A stretch of DNA of 64,000 nucleotides from Pseudooceanicola nanhaiensis (GCF_020171315.1 NZ_JAIUZP010000006.1:186001-250000); one strand, 5' to 3'. Shown: positions 43,476 through 52,958, numbered from the stretch's first letter. Numbers and translations: made by a program. The notes: a model not told the origin generated them from the sequence alone.

Positions 43476-44714
43476 ATGGCACGCGTGATCGTTCTGGGCG
43501 CCGGCATGGTCGGTACCGCTTCCGCGCTCGCCTTGCAGGCGCAGGGTCACGAGGTCGCGCTGATCGACCGCAAGGCCCCGGGCCGCGAGACGAGCTACGG
43601 CAACGCCGGCATCATCCAGGGCGAAGCGGTGGAACCCTACGCCCTGCCCGTCTCGCCCGCCAAGCTGCTGTCGCTGGCCATGGGCGCCGACAATGCCGTG
43701 CGGCTGACGGCCACAGGGGTGCTGGGACAGGTGGGCGGCCTGCTGGGCTACCTCGCCAATTCCCTGCCCGCCCGTCACCGCAAGATCGCCGCGACCTATG
43801 CGCAGCTGGTGAAGGCCGCCACGGCGGACCACGATGTGCTGATCGAGGCCTCGGGCGCAGGCAACCTGATCACCAAGCAAGGCTTCCGTCAGGCCTACAC
43901 GGATGCCGCCGCCTTCGGGGCGATGGAAGCCGAGATCGCGCGGCTGACCCGCGTCTACGGCGTGAACGCCGAGCTGATGGACAGCGCCACCCTTGCCACC
44001 GCGGAGCCCGCGCTGAAGAAGCCCTTTGCCGGGGCGGTGCATTGGCACGACGCTTGGTCCTGCGCCAGCCCGGGGGACCTCGTGGGCGCCTATGCGCAGC
44101 TTCTCGTCTCGCGCGGGGGGCAGCTGCTGACCGGCGACGCCATGTCGCTGAAACAGGTCGGCGGCGGCTGGCAGGTGATGAGCGACGGCGGCCCGGTCAG
44201 CGCCGAAAAGGTCGTCGTGGCGCTCGGCCCCTGGGCGCCGCAGCTGATGAAACGCTTCGGCTACCGCATCCCCATGGTGCGCAAGCGGGGCTACCACCTG
44301 CACTTCTCGGGCACCCACCGGCTGAACCTGCCGCTCATGCACACCGGCGCCTCCACGGTCTTCTCGCCCATGAAGGACGGGCTGCGCGTCGCCACCGGGG
44401 CGGAGCTTGCCCCGATGTCGGCGCCCGCGAACCGGAGCCAGCTGATCAAGGCCGAGGCCGCTGCGCGCGAGCTGCTCGACATCGGCCCGGCAGTCGAGGC
44501 CGAGCCCTGGTTCGGCAACCGGCCCTGTATGCCCGACATGCTGCCCGTCATGGGCGAGATGCCCCGCCACCCCGGTCTCTGGGCGCATTTCGGCCACGGG
44601 CATCAGGGCTTCACCCTCGGGCCGACGACGGCGCGGCTGATGGCCGATGCCATGGCGGGCGACAGCGGCCCGCTGGTGCAATCGCTCTCGCCGCTACGCT
44701 ACACCGGCAAGTAA
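43476..44714 (+). CDS. FAD-dependent D-amino acid dehydrogenase (DadA-like)
   Basis: 412-aa DAO-family flavoprotein. The FAD motif GAGMVGTASALALQAQGHEV is at 8-27. SYGNAGIIQGEAVEPYA is the DadA/glycine-oxidase type N-terminal block, and GHGHQGFTLGPTTARLMADA the C-terminal FAD-contact. It oxidatively deaminates D-amino acids to 2-oxo acids, passing electrons to the respiratory chain. ATG 43476 follows CAGGAGC. It is downstream of the TetR gene and an operator. Its place beside a D-aminoacylase and TRAP transporter supports a D-amino acid substrate. Confidence 0.86.
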   Translation: MARVIVLGAGMVGTASALALQAQGHEVALIDRKAPGRETSYGNAGIIQGEAVEPYALPVSPAKLLSLAMGADNAVRLTATGVLGQVGGLLGYLANSLPARHRKIAATYAQLVKAATADHDVLIEASGAGNLITKQGFRQAYTDAAAFGAMEAEIARLTRVYGVNAELMDSATLATAEPALKKPFAGAVHWHDAWSCASPGDLVGAYAQLLVSRGGQLLTGDAMSLKQVGGGWQVMSDGGPVSAEKVVVALGPWAPQLMKRFGYRIPMVRKRGYHLHFSGTHRLNLPLMHTGASTVFSPMKDGLRVATGAELAPMSAPANRSQLIKAEAAARELLDIGPAVEAEPWFGNRPCMPDMLPVMGEMPRHPGLWAHFGHGHQGFTLGPTTARLMADAMAGDSGPLVQSLSPLRYTGK

Positions 44715-44927
44715 GCGCCCCTCGCTCAGACGGATCTCCCCGGCACCCGGCCGGGGCTTTCTGCGCTTTCCCCGTGTCCCGCCGGGGGTGCGGCGGTCCC
44801 GGTCCCGGCCTTCGCTTGCGCCGATCGCGCGCGGCAGGCGGCTGGAGGGACAAGACCCTCCATAGCCCGATCTGCGCCGGTCCCGAGGGGCCGGAAAGCG
44901 CCCGGAACCCCGCCCCCCCAAATGCAA

Positions 44928-44955
44928 GAAAGGCCTCGGAAAACCGAGGCCTTTC
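44928..44955 (-). terminator. Terminator after tRNA-Val
   Basis: Perfect 12-bp stem GAAAGGCCTCGG / CCGAGGCCTTTC with an AAAA loop, 10 nt beyond the tRNA 3' end. Confidence 0.8.
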
Positions 44956-44965
44956 AGGGAATTAA

Positions 44966-45040
44966 TGGTGGGTGATAAGAGATTCGAACTCCTGACATCT
45001 TCGATGTGAACGAAGCGCTCTACCACTGAGCTAATCACCC
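44966..45040 (-). tRNA. tRNA-Val, anticodon CAC
   Basis: On the minus strand a full cloverleaf can be read. The acceptor is GGGTGAT / ATCACCC with discriminator A and encoded CCA. The D arm is TAGCTCAGTGGTAGAGC-like. The anticodon stem CTTCG / CGAAG encloses loop TTCACAT, giving anticodon CAC. The T arm contains GTTCGAATC. It reads GUG codons. It follows the HU-like gene on the same strand and is closed by a terminator. Confidence 0.95.
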
Positions 45041-45053
45041 GTTGGCGGGTTCT

Positions 45054-45797
45054 TTAGCGATCCTTTTCGGGGTCTGCAAGCGGCTCTTTCGACTTTCCGG
45101 AGATTTCTTTTCCGACCTTCTGACGAATCTTCGTCTTGATCACCGTGTTGTGGCGTCCGGGCTTGACGGATTCCACGATCAGCTTGCCAAGGGGGTGCAG
45201 ATCGGCCGAGCGACCGTCCGCAACTTCGGCGGCCAGAACCCGCAGAACCGACTCGACCACGGGGCGAACCTCGTTCGGACGCAGCTTCAGATCGCTCGCC
45301 ACCGAGGTGATCAACTGGCGCACCTTGAGCGGGTTGCCCTTGTGCTTTGCGGCGGCCTTCTTGCCGGCCTCGCGCGCGCCTGCAACCGCATCCACCTCGC
45401 CCGTCTCCAGCGCGACAGCCTCGGCAGCGGCCTGCTCCAGCACCTCCGCGATGGCGGCCTCTTCGCCCTTGCGGGCGCGCGGCTGGCGCTTGACGGCCGG
45501 GGCGGCCTCCGCGGTCTCGGCGCTCTTGGCCTTGGCGCGGGACTTGCGCGGGGTCACGTCGGCGACCTTGGGCAGCGCCGGATCGGCCTCTGCCGCGGGC
45601 TGGCCGTCCTGAGGGCCCTCAGGGGCCTCAGGGGCCTTCTTGGCGCGGGGCGCACGGCCTTCCGCGGCAGCGGCCTCACGTGCGGCCTGACGCTGTTGCC
45701 AGGGCTTCAGGGATGTTTCCGTCACGGTGTCCTGCGGTGCTTCGACGTCCTGCGGTGCTTCGATGGCGAAATCCGCCTCTCTCAGTTCCTTACCCAT
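45054..45797 (-). CDS. HU-family DNA-binding protein with long N-terminal extension
   Basis: 247 aa. The C-terminal about 90 residues look like an HU/IHF fold (PLKVRQLITSVASDLKLRPN, ADLHPLGKLIVESVKPGRHN and a basic tail). About 150 residues before it are Ala/Pro/Glu/Lys-rich and probably disordered, with basic patches (PRKSRAKAKS, KRQPRARKGEE). It is likely a nucleoid-associated protein. It is longer than canonical HU (about 90 aa). It lies downstream of lon, beyond a terminator, and upstream of tRNA-Val. Confidence 0.75.
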   Translation of the reverse strand: MGKELREADFAIEAPQDVEAPQDTVTETSLKPWQQRQAAREAAAAEGRAPRAKKAPEAPEGPQDGQPAAEADPALPKVADVTPRKSRAKAKSAETAEAAPAVKRQPRARKGEEAAIAEVLEQAAAEAVALETGEVDAVAGAREAGKKAAAKHKGNPLKVRQLITSVASDLKLRPNEVRPVVESVLRVLAAEVADGRSADLHPLGKLIVESVKPGRHNTVIKTKIRQKVGKEISGKSKEPLADPEKDR

Positions 45798-45881
45798 GGG
45801 TGCCTCGTTACATGCTCGATTTTATTATGCCCCTCTGTACCACGATTTATTGATCGAATCCATTCATCCCCCACAAGAGAA

Positions 45882-45910
45882 AGCGCGCGCCCCTAGGGGA
45901 CGCGCGCCAT
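45882..45910 (-). terminator. Probable terminator of lon
   Basis: Stem AGCGCGCGCCCC / GGGGACGCGCGC (one bulge) just past the lon stop, followed by TTTCTCTT on the minus strand. Confidence 0.5.
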
Positions 45911-45958
45911 GTGTTCTCTCAGGGGCCGGAACAGCCCCTCCTGTGCCGTCGGGCCCGA

Positions 45959-48373
45959 TCAGTGCGCCGTGGCGCCCGAGGTCCCACCGGAGGCGTCCTT
46001 GGCAGCGGCGGCGGCCGCAGCCTCCTCCTCGGCCAGTTCGTCCCATTCGATGGGCTCCGGCTGACGGATCAGCGCCTGCTGCAGCACCTCCTTCACGTGG
46101 GTGACGGGGATGATGGTCAGCCCCTCCTTCACGTTGTCGGGGATGTCGGCCAGATCCTTCTCGTTCTCCTGCGGGATGAAGACCGTGGTGATCCCGCCCC
46201 GAAGCGCGGCCAGCAGTTTCTCCTTCAGGCCACCGATAGGCATCGCATTGCCCCGCAGCGAGACCTCGCCGGTCATGGCGATGTCCTTGCGGACGGGGAT
46301 CTGCGTCAGGACCGAAACGATCGAGGTCACCATCGCCAGACCGGCCGAGGGGCCGTCCTTGGGCGTGGCGCCGTCGGGCACGTGCACGTGGATATCCCAC
46401 TTGTCGAACCGCGGCGGTTTCACCCCGATTTCGGGCGCGATGGAGCGGACGTAGGAAGAGGCCGCATCAATCGACTCCTTCATCACGTCGCCCAGTTTAC
46501 CCGTCGTCTTCATCCGGCCCTTGCCCGGCAGGCGCAGCGCCTCGATCGACAGCAGGTCACCGCCGACAGAGGTCCAGGCAAGCCCGGTCACGACACCAAT
46601 CTGGTCTTCCTTCTCGGCCAGGCCATAGCGGTACTTCTTCACGCCGAGGAAGTCGTCGAGGTTGTCCTCGGTCACGACCACCTTCTTGGTCTCGCCCTTG
46701 ATGATCTGGGTCACGGCTTTCCGCGCCAGCTTGGCGATCTCGCGCTTGAGGTTCCGCACGCCCGCCTCGCGGGTGTAGCGCTGGATCATCTCGGTCAGGG
46801 CACCGTCGGTGATCTCGAACTCGCCCTTGCGCAGACCGTGGTTCTTGATCTCCTGCGAGATCAGGTGCTGCTTGGCGATTTCGCGTTTCTCATCCTCGGT
46901 GTAGCCGGCGAGAGAGATGATCTCCATCCGGTCGAGAAGCGGCCCCGGCATGTTGTAGCTGTTGGCCGTGGTCAGGAACATGACGTTCGACAGGTCGTAT
47001 TCCACCTCGAGATAGTGGTCCACGAAGGTCGAGTTCTGTTCCGGATCGAGCACCTCGAGCATGGCCGACGCCGGATCGCCCCGGAAGTCCTGCCCCATCT
47101 TGTCGATCTCGTCGAGCAGGATGAGCGGGTTAGTCGTCTTGGCCTTCTTCAGCGCCTGGATGATCTTGCCGGGCATCGAGCCGATGTAGGTCCGGCGGTG
47201 ACCGCGGATCTCGGACTCGTCGCGCACGCCACCCAGCGAGATGCGGATGAACTCGCGCCCCGTGGCCTTGGCGACGGATTTACCCAGCGAGGTTTTACCC
47301 ACGCCCGGAGGGCCGACGAGGCACATGATCGGCCCCTTCAGCTTCTGGCTGCGCTGCTGCACCGCCAGATATTCAACGATCCGTTCCTTGACCTTCTCGA
47401 GGCCGTAGTGATCGGCATCCAGCACCTTCTCGGCATGGCCGAGGTTCTTCTTGGTGCGGCTCTTCACGCCCCACGGAATGGACAGCATCCAGTCGAGGTA
47501 GTTGCGCACGACCGTGGCCTCGGCCGACATCGGGCTCATGTTCTTGAGCTTCTTGATCTCGGCATCGGCCTTTTCGCGGGCCTCTTTCGACAGCTTGGTG
47601 GCGGCGATCTTGGCTTCCAGCTCGGCGACCTCGTTCTGGCCTTCCTCGCCGTCGCCCAGCTCGCGCTGGATCGCCTTCATCTGTTCGTTCAGGTAGTACT
47701 CGCGCTGCGTCCGCTCCATCTGGGACTTCACGCGGGTCTTGATCTTCTTCTCGACCTGAAGGACGGACATTTCGCCCTGCATCAGGCCATAGACCTTCTC
47801 CAGACGCTCGGACACGGTGAGGGTTTCCAGAAGTTCCTGCTTCTGGGCCACTTCAATGCCGAGGTGCCCGGCCACGAGATCCGCCAGCTTCGCCGGGTCC
47901 GAGGTCTCGGCCACGGCGGTCAGCGCCTCTTCGGGGATGTTCTTCTTGGCCTTGGCATAGCGTTCGAACTCGGCCCCGACCGAGCGCAGCAGCGCCTCGA
48001 TGGTTTCCTCGTCGCCATCGGCCTCTTCGAGAAGGTCGATGCGCGCTTCGAAGAAGTCGTCGTTCTCGAGATATTCGGTGATGCGCACCCGCGACTGGCC
48101 TTCGACCAGCACCTTCACGGTGCCATCGGGCAGTTTCAGCAGTTGCAGCACGTTGGCCAGCACGCCGGTGCGGTAGATACCGTCGGTGCTGGGATCGTCT
48201 TCGGCCGGGTCGATCTGGCTGGACAGCAGGATCTGACGGTTGTCGGCCATCACCTCTTCCAGCGCGCGCACGGATTTCTCGCGGCCCACGAAGAGCGGCA
48301 CGATCATGTGCGGGAAGACCACGATATCACGCAGCGGCAACACCGGGTAGGACGGGTTGAGAGGCTCTTGCAT
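45959..48373 (-). CDS. lon: ATP-dependent protease Lon
   Basis: 804-aa cytosolic AAA+ protease degrading misfolded and regulatory proteins. The LON substrate-binding domain begins [20 protein letters not shown] (about 9-28). The AAA domain has Walker [10 protein letters not shown] (about 355) and Walker [12 protein letters not shown]. The catalytic Ser is in [14 protein letters not shown] (about 680), with the Lys in [14 protein letters not shown]. Length is typical of LonA. A sigma-32-like promoter lies about 80 nt upstream. AAGGAAAG precedes the ATG. Confidence 0.97.
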   Translation of the reverse strand: MQEPLNPSYPVLPLRDIVVFPHMIVPLFVGREKSVRALEEVMADNRQILLSSQIDPAEDDPSTDGIYRTGVLANVLQLLKLPDGTVKVLVEGQSRVRITEYLENDDFFEARIDLLEEADGDEETIEALLRSVGAEFERYAKAKKNIPEEALTAVAETSDPAKLADLVAGHLGIEVAQKQELLETLTVSERLEKVYGLMQGEMSVLQVEKKIKTRVKSQMERTQREYYLNEQMKAIQRELGDGEEGQNEVAELEAKIAATKLSKEAREKADAEIKKLKNMSPMSAEATVVRNYLDWMLSIPWGVKSRTKKNLGHAEKVLDADHYGLEKVKERIVEYLAVQQRSQKLKGPIMCLVGPPGVGKTSLGKSVAKATGREFIRISLGGVRDESEIRGHRRTYIGSMPGKIIQALKKAKTTNPLILLDEIDKMGQDFRGDPASAMLEVLDPEQNSTFVDHYLEVEYDLSNVMFLTTANSYNMPGPLLDRMEIISLAGYTEDEKREIAKQHLISQEIKNHGLRKGEFEITDGALTEMIQRYTREAGVRNLKREIAKLARKAVTQIIKGETKKVVVTEDNLDDFLGVKKYRYGLAEKEDQIGVVTGLAWTSVGGDLLSIEALRLPGKGRMKTTGKLGDVMKESIDAASSYVRSIAPEIGVKPPRFDKWDIHVHVPDGATPKDGPSAGLAMVTSIVSVLTQIPVRKDIAMTGEVSLRGNAMPIGGLKEKLLAALRGGITTVFIPQENEKDLADIPDNVKEGLTIIPVTHVKEVLQQALIRQPEPIEWDELAEEEAAAAAAAKDASGGTSGATAH

Positions 48374-48812
48374 GCTCTTTCCTTATCTATGGCAGGCGGC
48401 ACCGGCCCCGCGTTCACGGCGACCCCGACCACCTCCTGTTATGGAGTGTTAAATTGGGGGTGCCTGGCCCCCGTTTCAACCTCGGTTGTCCTCAGCATGC
48501 CCGTGCCGCCCCCGGTCGGCAAGGCGCGATTGCCGCGGTTACCGCGAAAATTGCCGCAACCCGCGATTCCGCCTTCAGCCATGCCGCAACGGCATCCGGC
48601 GGGCGGTTCACGGGGTTCTCGCGGGGACCAAAGCGCCGTTGAGGCGACTCGCAAAGGAATGGGGGATGGGGCGGCAGGGGACGACAATGCGGCAGGCCCT
48701 GCCGGCCTGCCCCGGTCGCCCCTTCCACAGGGGCAGGCACCGGGCGAAGGGCCCGCCCGGTGCCGTCTGTCACGCTCTGCCCAGTCACGGCAGCCCAGTC
48801 AGGGCAGCCCTG
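48374..48812. other. Intergenic region upstream of lon
   Basis: 439 nt without a supported gene. It holds the heat-shock promoter at 48451-48480. A GC-rich inverted repeat around 48690-48770 (GGGGCAGGC and CACCGGGCG / CGCCCGGTG arms) may terminate the flanking oxidoreductase gene. Nothing else stands out. Confidence 0.5.
48451..48480 (-). promoter_or_regulatory. Sigma-32-type heat-shock promoter of lon
   Basis: On the minus strand, GTTGAAA, a 13-nt spacer and CCCCCAATTT. This closely matches the RpoH consensus (CTTGAAA, about 13 nt, CCCCATNT), as known for lon. Its -10 is 78 nt from the lon start. Confidence 0.7.
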
Positions 48813-49910
48813 TCAGGCCGAAAGCGTCTCACCCATGGTCGGATAATCGGTGAACCCGGCCTCGCCACCGCCATAGAAGGTCGCGCCGTCGCCCGCGTTG
48901 AGCGGCGCATCGGCCTTCAGCCGCGCCACAAGATCGGGGTTCGCGATAAAGGGCCGCCCGAAGGCCACGAGGTCGGCCTTGCCCTCGGCCACGGCGTCCA
49001 GCGCCATCTGCCGGTCATAGCCATTGTTGGCCATGTAGGGCCCGTCGAAGAGCTTGCGCAGCGCCTCGATGCTCTCGCCCTCGGCCAGCTCGCGCGGGCC
49101 GCCGGTGGCGCCCTCGACCATGTGCAGATAGGCCAGCCCGAAACGGTTCAGCCCCTTCACCACATATTCGAAATCCGCCTGCGGATCCGCATCGCTGATG
49201 CCGTTGGCCGGCGAGAAAGGCGAGAGGCGCAGCCCCACATGGCCACCGGGCCATTCCTCGCAGACGGCCTCCAGCACCTCCATCAGCAGCCGTGCGCGGT
49301 TCTCGATCGGCCCGCCATAGGCATCCTCGCGATGGTTCGCGCCGGTCTTCAGAAACTGGTCCAGCAGGTAGCCGTTCGCGCCATGGACCTCCACGCCATC
49401 GAAGCCCGCCAGCCGCGCCATGCGCGTGGCATTGCGGTACTCTTCGATCAGCCGCGGGATCTCGTCCAGCGCCAGGGCGCGCGGCTCCGAGGTCTCGACG
49501 AAGCCCTCCTTCACGAAGGTCTTGGACTGCGCCCCGATGGCCGAAGGCGCCACCGGCTTGGCGCCGCCGGGCTGCAGCGAGGTATGGCTGATCCTGCCCA
49601 CGTGCCACAGCTGGACGACGATCTTGCCGCCCGCCTCGTGCACCGCGTCGGTCACCTTGCGCCAGGACATGGCCTGCTCGCGGGTGAAGATACCGGGCGT
49701 CTGGATATAGCCGCGCGCTTCCCAGCTGATGTTGGTGGCCTCGGTGATGATCAGGCCCGCGCCCGCCCGCTGGCGGTAATAGGCGACATGCATGTCCAGC
49801 ACTTCGCCGGTTTCGTCGTCGGCCCGGTTGCGGGTCAGCGGTGCCATGACGATGCGGTTGGACATCTCGATCGCCCCCGCGGTGAAGGGCGTGAAGAGGG
49901 GTTCTGCCAT
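48813..49910 (-). CDS. Old Yellow Enzyme-family alkene reductase (NemA-like)
   Basis: 365-aa FMN-dependent NADPH:ene-reductase. Motifs: NRIVMAPLTRNRA, LWHVGRISHTSLQPGG (the His/Asn-type substrate pocket), VEVHGANGYLLDQFLKTGAN and DLVAFGRPFIANPDL. It reduces activated alkenes such as N-ethylmaleimide, or nitro compounds. AGGAGG precedes the ATG. It is monocistronic, with no adjacent regulator. Confidence 0.9.
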   Translation of the reverse strand: MAEPLFTPFTAGAIEMSNRIVMAPLTRNRADDETGEVLDMHVAYYRQRAGAGLIITEATNISWEARGYIQTPGIFTREQAMSWRKVTDAVHEAGGKIVVQLWHVGRISHTSLQPGGAKPVAPSAIGAQSKTFVKEGFVETSEPRALALDEIPRLIEEYRNATRMARLAGFDGVEVHGANGYLLDQFLKTGANHREDAYGGPIENRARLLMEVLEAVCEEWPGGHVGLRLSPFSPANGISDADPQADFEYVVKGLNRFGLAYLHMVEGATGGPRELAEGESIEALRKLFDGPYMANNGYDRQMALDAVAEGKADLVAFGRPFIANPDLVARLKADAPLNAGDGATFYGGGEAGFTDYPTMGETLSA

Positions 49911-50066
49911 TTCGGCCTCCTGTGGGTTGTCCGGTCAGGTCGGACCTGCCGCGCCCCTCCTCCAAGACGCCGGCCCGTCAGACAGCCGAGGTAGGCGTTC
50001 TGCGCCCGCAAACAACCCCCTCACTCCAGACACCCCCCCCTGACGCCAGTGCCCCTTCCATCCACT

Positions 50067-50121
50067 GTTCCCAAATATCCTCGGGGGGAGTCGCGCCAGC
50101 GACGGGGGGCAGACAGCCCCC
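50067..50121 (-). repeat. GAGGATATTTGGGAA-type intergenic repeat, copy 1
   Basis: Read on the minus strand: GGGGGCTGTCTGCCCCCC hairpin, about 14 nt of spacer, then CTCCCCCCGAGGATATTTGG and GAAC. A near-identical unit is at 57647. It lies in the gene-free 49911-50206 stretch, where I see nothing else. Confidence 0.65.
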
Positions 50122-50206
50122 CTCCGCCCCCTCAGGGGACCGCGACGGATGACTCTGAGCAGCCCTCACAGGCCATCAAGACAAGCCAACCCCCACAGGC
50201 CCACCC

Positions 50207-51334
50207 TTACAACGGCGGAATATCCCCTTCCGCCCGCCCGGCATGGAACGCGGCTTCCCAGGCGTCGAACTGCCCCTCGGCGATGGCCGCCCGCATCCCC
50301 GCCATGATGTCCTGGAAGTACTGCAGGTTGTGCCAGGTCAGCAGCATGCCGCTGATCATCTCCTGCGAACGATAGACATGGTGCAAGTAGGCGCGCGAGT
50401 AGTTCCGGCAGGCCGGGCAGGCACAGCCCTCGTCCAGCGGCCGGGGATCGTCGGCATGGCGGGCGTTCTTCAGGTTCACCACCCCGTGGCGGGTGAAGGC
50501 CTGCCCCGTGCGGCCCGAGCGCGACGGCAGCACGCAGTCCATCATGTCGACGCCGCGTTTCACCGCGCCCACGATGTCATCGGGCTTGCCCACGCCCATG
50601 AGGTAGCGTGGGCGATCCACCGGCAGCATGTCGGGGGCATAGTCCAGCACGCCGAACATCGCCTCCTGCCCCTCGCCCACGGCCAGCCCGCCGATGGCAT
50701 AGCCGTCGAATCCGATCGCCTTCAGCGCCTCGGCGCTCTCGCCGCGCAGCTCTTCCGTCACGCCACCCTGCTGGATGCCGAAAAGCGCATGCCCCGGACG
50801 ATCCCCGAAGGCATCGCGCGAGCGCTGCGCCCAACGCATCGACATCCGCATGGACTGCGCCACGCGCTCCTCGGTGGCAGGCAGCGCGGGACATTCGTCG
50901 AAACACATCACGATGTCCGAGCCGAGCAGCTTCTGGATCTCCATCGAGCGTTCCGGCGTCAGGTGATGCTCCGATCCGTCGATGTGGCTCTTGAAGCGCA
51001 CGCCCTCCTCGTTGAGCTTGCGCAGCCCGGAGAGGCTCATCACCTGGAAGCCGCCTGAATCCGTCAGGATCGGCTTGTCCCAGTTCATGAACTTGTGAAG
51101 ACCACCCAGCCGGTCGATCCGCTCGGCCCCCGGGCGCAGCATCAGGTGATAGGTGTTGCCCAGCAGGATGTCGGCCCCGGTCGAGGCCACGCTTTCGGGC
51201 ATCATCGCCTTCACCGTCGCCGCCGTGCCCACGGGCATGAAGGCCGGCGTGCGGATCGTGCCGCGCGGCGTGGTGATCTCGCCCAGCCGGGCCTTGCCGT
51301 CCGTGGCCTTGAGGGTGAATTCGAAACGTTGCAT
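50207..51334 (-). CDS. tgt: Queuine tRNA-ribosyltransferase
   Basis: 375-aa tRNA-guanine transglycosylase. It swaps G34 of GUN anticodons for the queuosine precursor. Motifs: [12 protein letters not shown] (catalytic Asp), [39 protein letters not shown] (nucleophile Asp) and the zinc site [16 protein letters not shown]. Length is typical of bacterial Tgt. ATG 51334 follows AGGAGAG and starts the conserved [10 protein letters not shown] region; upstream in-frame codons are not family sequence. Confidence 0.95.
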   Translation of the reverse strand: MQRFEFTLKATDGKARLGEITTPRGTIRTPAFMPVGTAATVKAMMPESVASTGADILLGNTYHLMLRPGAERIDRLGGLHKFMNWDKPILTDSGGFQVMSLSGLRKLNEEGVRFKSHIDGSEHHLTPERSMEIQKLLGSDIVMCFDECPALPATEERVAQSMRMSMRWAQRSRDAFGDRPGHALFGIQQGGVTEELRGESAEALKAIGFDGYAIGGLAVGEGQEAMFGVLDYAPDMLPVDRPRYLMGVGKPDDIVGAVKRGVDMMDCVLPSRSGRTGQAFTRHGVVNLKNARHADDPRPLDEGCACPACRNYSRAYLHHVYRSQEMISGMLLTWHNLQYFQDIMAGMRAAIAEGQFDAWEAAFHAGRAEGDIPPL

Positions 51335-51680
51335 CCGCTCTCTCCTGGTTCGGCCCTGGTTCGACCCTCGTTCGGCGCCCTCATGGGGCAATCGCGCGCA
51401 AAAGCCAAGCGAAACGGGGCGTCCGGCGCCCTGCCGCCGCTCTCCGACCGGGCGCCTCCCTCGCCGCACGCGCAGAAGCGTTTTCCGTAAAACGCTTCCC
51501 AAAAATCTTGCTCAAGATTTTTGCCCGCCTGCCGCGCGCGTCCATCTCTTCATCATATGGCTCATCATATGGCCCGGGCTGCTCACGCAGACGTGCGCCC
51601 TGTGCCACCCAGGCCGTGCGGGCACTGGACCTCGCCCCCGGATATTCCTATATAATCGCTCAGGAAACCGGCAGGACGCA
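51335..51680. other. Divergent intergenic region tgt / sufT
   Basis: 346 nt without a gene. It contains a double-hairpin repeat (51476-51522), a direct repeat TCATCATATGG around 51550-51571, and a perfect TATAAT at 51651-51656 which is probably the -10 of sufT (25 nt from its start). No convincing -35 at 17 nt is visible. Confidence 0.5.
51476..51522. repeat. Double-hairpin intergenic repeat, copy 2
   Basis: Palindrome AAGCGTTTTC-CGTAAAACGCTT (51476-51497), spacer CCC, palindrome AAAAATCTTG-CTCAAGATTTTT (51501-51522). It shares CTTCCCAAAAATCTT with the reverse complement of copy 3. Confidence 0.75.
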
Positions 51681-52043
51681 ATGACAGACAGCCCCGAACA
51701 GATGGAAGGCGCGCCGCTGATCGCGCCGTCGAGCACCGATCATCCGCTCTTTGACCAGGTGGTGGAAGCCTGCCGCACGGTCTATGACCCGGAGATCCCG
51801 GTGAATATCTATGACCTTGGCCTGATCTACACGATCGACATCTCGTCTGAGAACGAGGTCAAGGTGGTGATGACCCTCACCGCCCCCGGCTGCCCGGTGG
51901 CTGGCGACATGCCCGGCTGGGTGGTCGATGCGGTCGAGCCGCTGGACGGCGTGAAACACGTCGACGTCTCGCTCACCTGGGATCCGCCCTGGGGCATGGA
52001 CATGATGAGCGACGAGGCCCGTCTCGAACTGGGCTTCATGTAA
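51681..52043 (+). CDS. sufT: SufT-like MIP18 (DUF59) Fe-S assembly protein
   Basis: 120 aa. Family motifs are YDPEIPVNIYDLGLIY (35-50) and TLTAPGCPVAGDMPGWV (66-82) with the invariant Cys71. SufT/MIP18 proteins help mature [4Fe-4S] proteins. AGGA precedes the ATG at 51681. The gene stands alone, but another Fe-S carrier (IscA type) lies 1.7 kb downstream on the same strand. The remaining suf genes are not in the window. Confidence 0.88.
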   Translation: MTDSPEQMEGAPLIAPSSTDHPLFDQVVEACRTVYDPEIPVNIYDLGLIYTIDISSENEVKVVMTLTAPGCPVAGDMPGWVVDAVEPLDGVKHVDVSLTWDPPWGMDMMSDEARLELGFM

Positions 52044-52098
52044 CGTCTACACCAACCGGGATGCGACGACGCCCATCCCCGGGCCGGAGGGTTTCATC

Positions 52099-52728
52099 AT
52101 GGGACAGGCCGTGCTGACCGGCGATCTCGTCGGGTCATCCCGCGCGGGCGCAGCCGCCACGTCCTCCGCGATGGAGGTCCTGTCGCGGGAATGCGCCGCC
52201 ATGGCCGACTGGGCCGGCGGCGACCTGCGCTTCACCCGCTTCCGTGGCGATGGCTGGCAGGCCATCGTCCCCGCCCCGCAGAAGGCCCTGCGCGTGACGC
52301 TCACGCTGCTGGCCTGGCTGAGGGCCTCCGACCTGCCCACCAGCCGTGTCGCCATCGGCTTCGGCGAGATGCAGCTGCCCGCCTCCCGCGATCTTTCCGC
52401 CGCCGGCGGCCCCGCCTTCGAGGCCTCGGGCCGCGCGCTCGACGACATGGGCCGCGACACGCGGCTGGCCTGCGCCGGCCCGGCCGACCGGGCGCTCGTG
52501 GGGGCGATGCCGCTGGCCGATGCCATCGTGCGCGGCTGGACCGTGAAACAGGCCGAGGCGCTGATCCACACCCTGCCCCCCGAACCGCCCGCGCAGATCC
52601 GCATCGCCGAGGCGCTGAACATCCGCCCGCAATCCCTGAGCGAACGGCTGGAGGCCGCCCGGTTCTGGGCGCTGGAGGCCAGCCTCGCGGTCATCGAGCA
52701 GGGCCCCGGCACAGGGCTCAAGACCTGA
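52099..52728 (+). CDS. SatD-like protein
   Basis: 209 aa. The N-terminal domain begins VLTGDLVGSSRAG and contains FTRFRGDGWQAIV, the pattern of the SatD family. The C-terminal part (IRIAEALNIRPQSLSERLEA) is helix-turn-helix-like. The name comes from a streptococcal acid-tolerance locus; the function is unknown. GGAGGG precedes the ATG. The next gene, DUF3307, commonly follows it. A palindrome with matching half-sites overlaps the stop codon, so self-binding is possible. Confidence 0.8.
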   Translation: MGQAVLTGDLVGSSRAGAAATSSAMEVLSRECAAMADWAGGDLRFTRFRGDGWQAIVPAPQKALRVTLTLLAWLRASDLPTSRVAIGFGEMQLPASRDLSAAGGPAFEASGRALDDMGRDTRLACAGPADRALVGAMPLADAIVRGWTVKQAEALIHTLPPEPPAQIRIAEALNIRPQSLSERLEAARFWALEASLAVIEQGPGTGLKT

Positions 52729-52758
52729 TTCGATAAAATCAGCACCCTGACCCTGATA
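52723..52758. promoter_or_regulatory. CTGATT/AATCAG half-site array 1
   Basis: CTGATT at 52725, AATCAG at 52737, CTGATA at 52753, with start-to-start spacings of 12 and 16 nt. The first pair overlaps the stop of the SatD-like gene. It aligns with array 2 over about 35 nt. Confidence 0.55.
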
Positions 52759-52908
52759 ACCACCCCGAGGCACAGGCGGACCCTGCAAAGTCCCGCGGCC
52801 TCGCTTGTCCATCCCAGCAGCGGCCTGTCGCCCACTGGACCGATCCGGCACCTCTCCGCGCCCCACCAGCCTCACACTGCCCGTCCGGTGCGGGGAAGCG
52901 CGCCCGAA

Positions 52909-52958
52909 AATCAGTCCCTGAAACCTGATTCCTCCAAATCAGTCCCCAAACCCTGATT
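52909..52958. promoter_or_regulatory. CTGATT/AATCAG half-site array 2
   Basis: AATCAG at 52909, CTGATT at 52925, AATCAG at 52937, CTGATT at 52953, with spacings 16, 12, 16 nt. It lies 59 nt upstream of the DUF3307 start. The exact repetition of spacing argues for a protein-binding array. Confidence 0.6.

Noticed and set aside
45911-48853. 980-codon open frame on the plus strand opposite lon
   Set aside because: Mirror frame of lon; composition is that of antisense translation, and lon carries all catalytic motifs.
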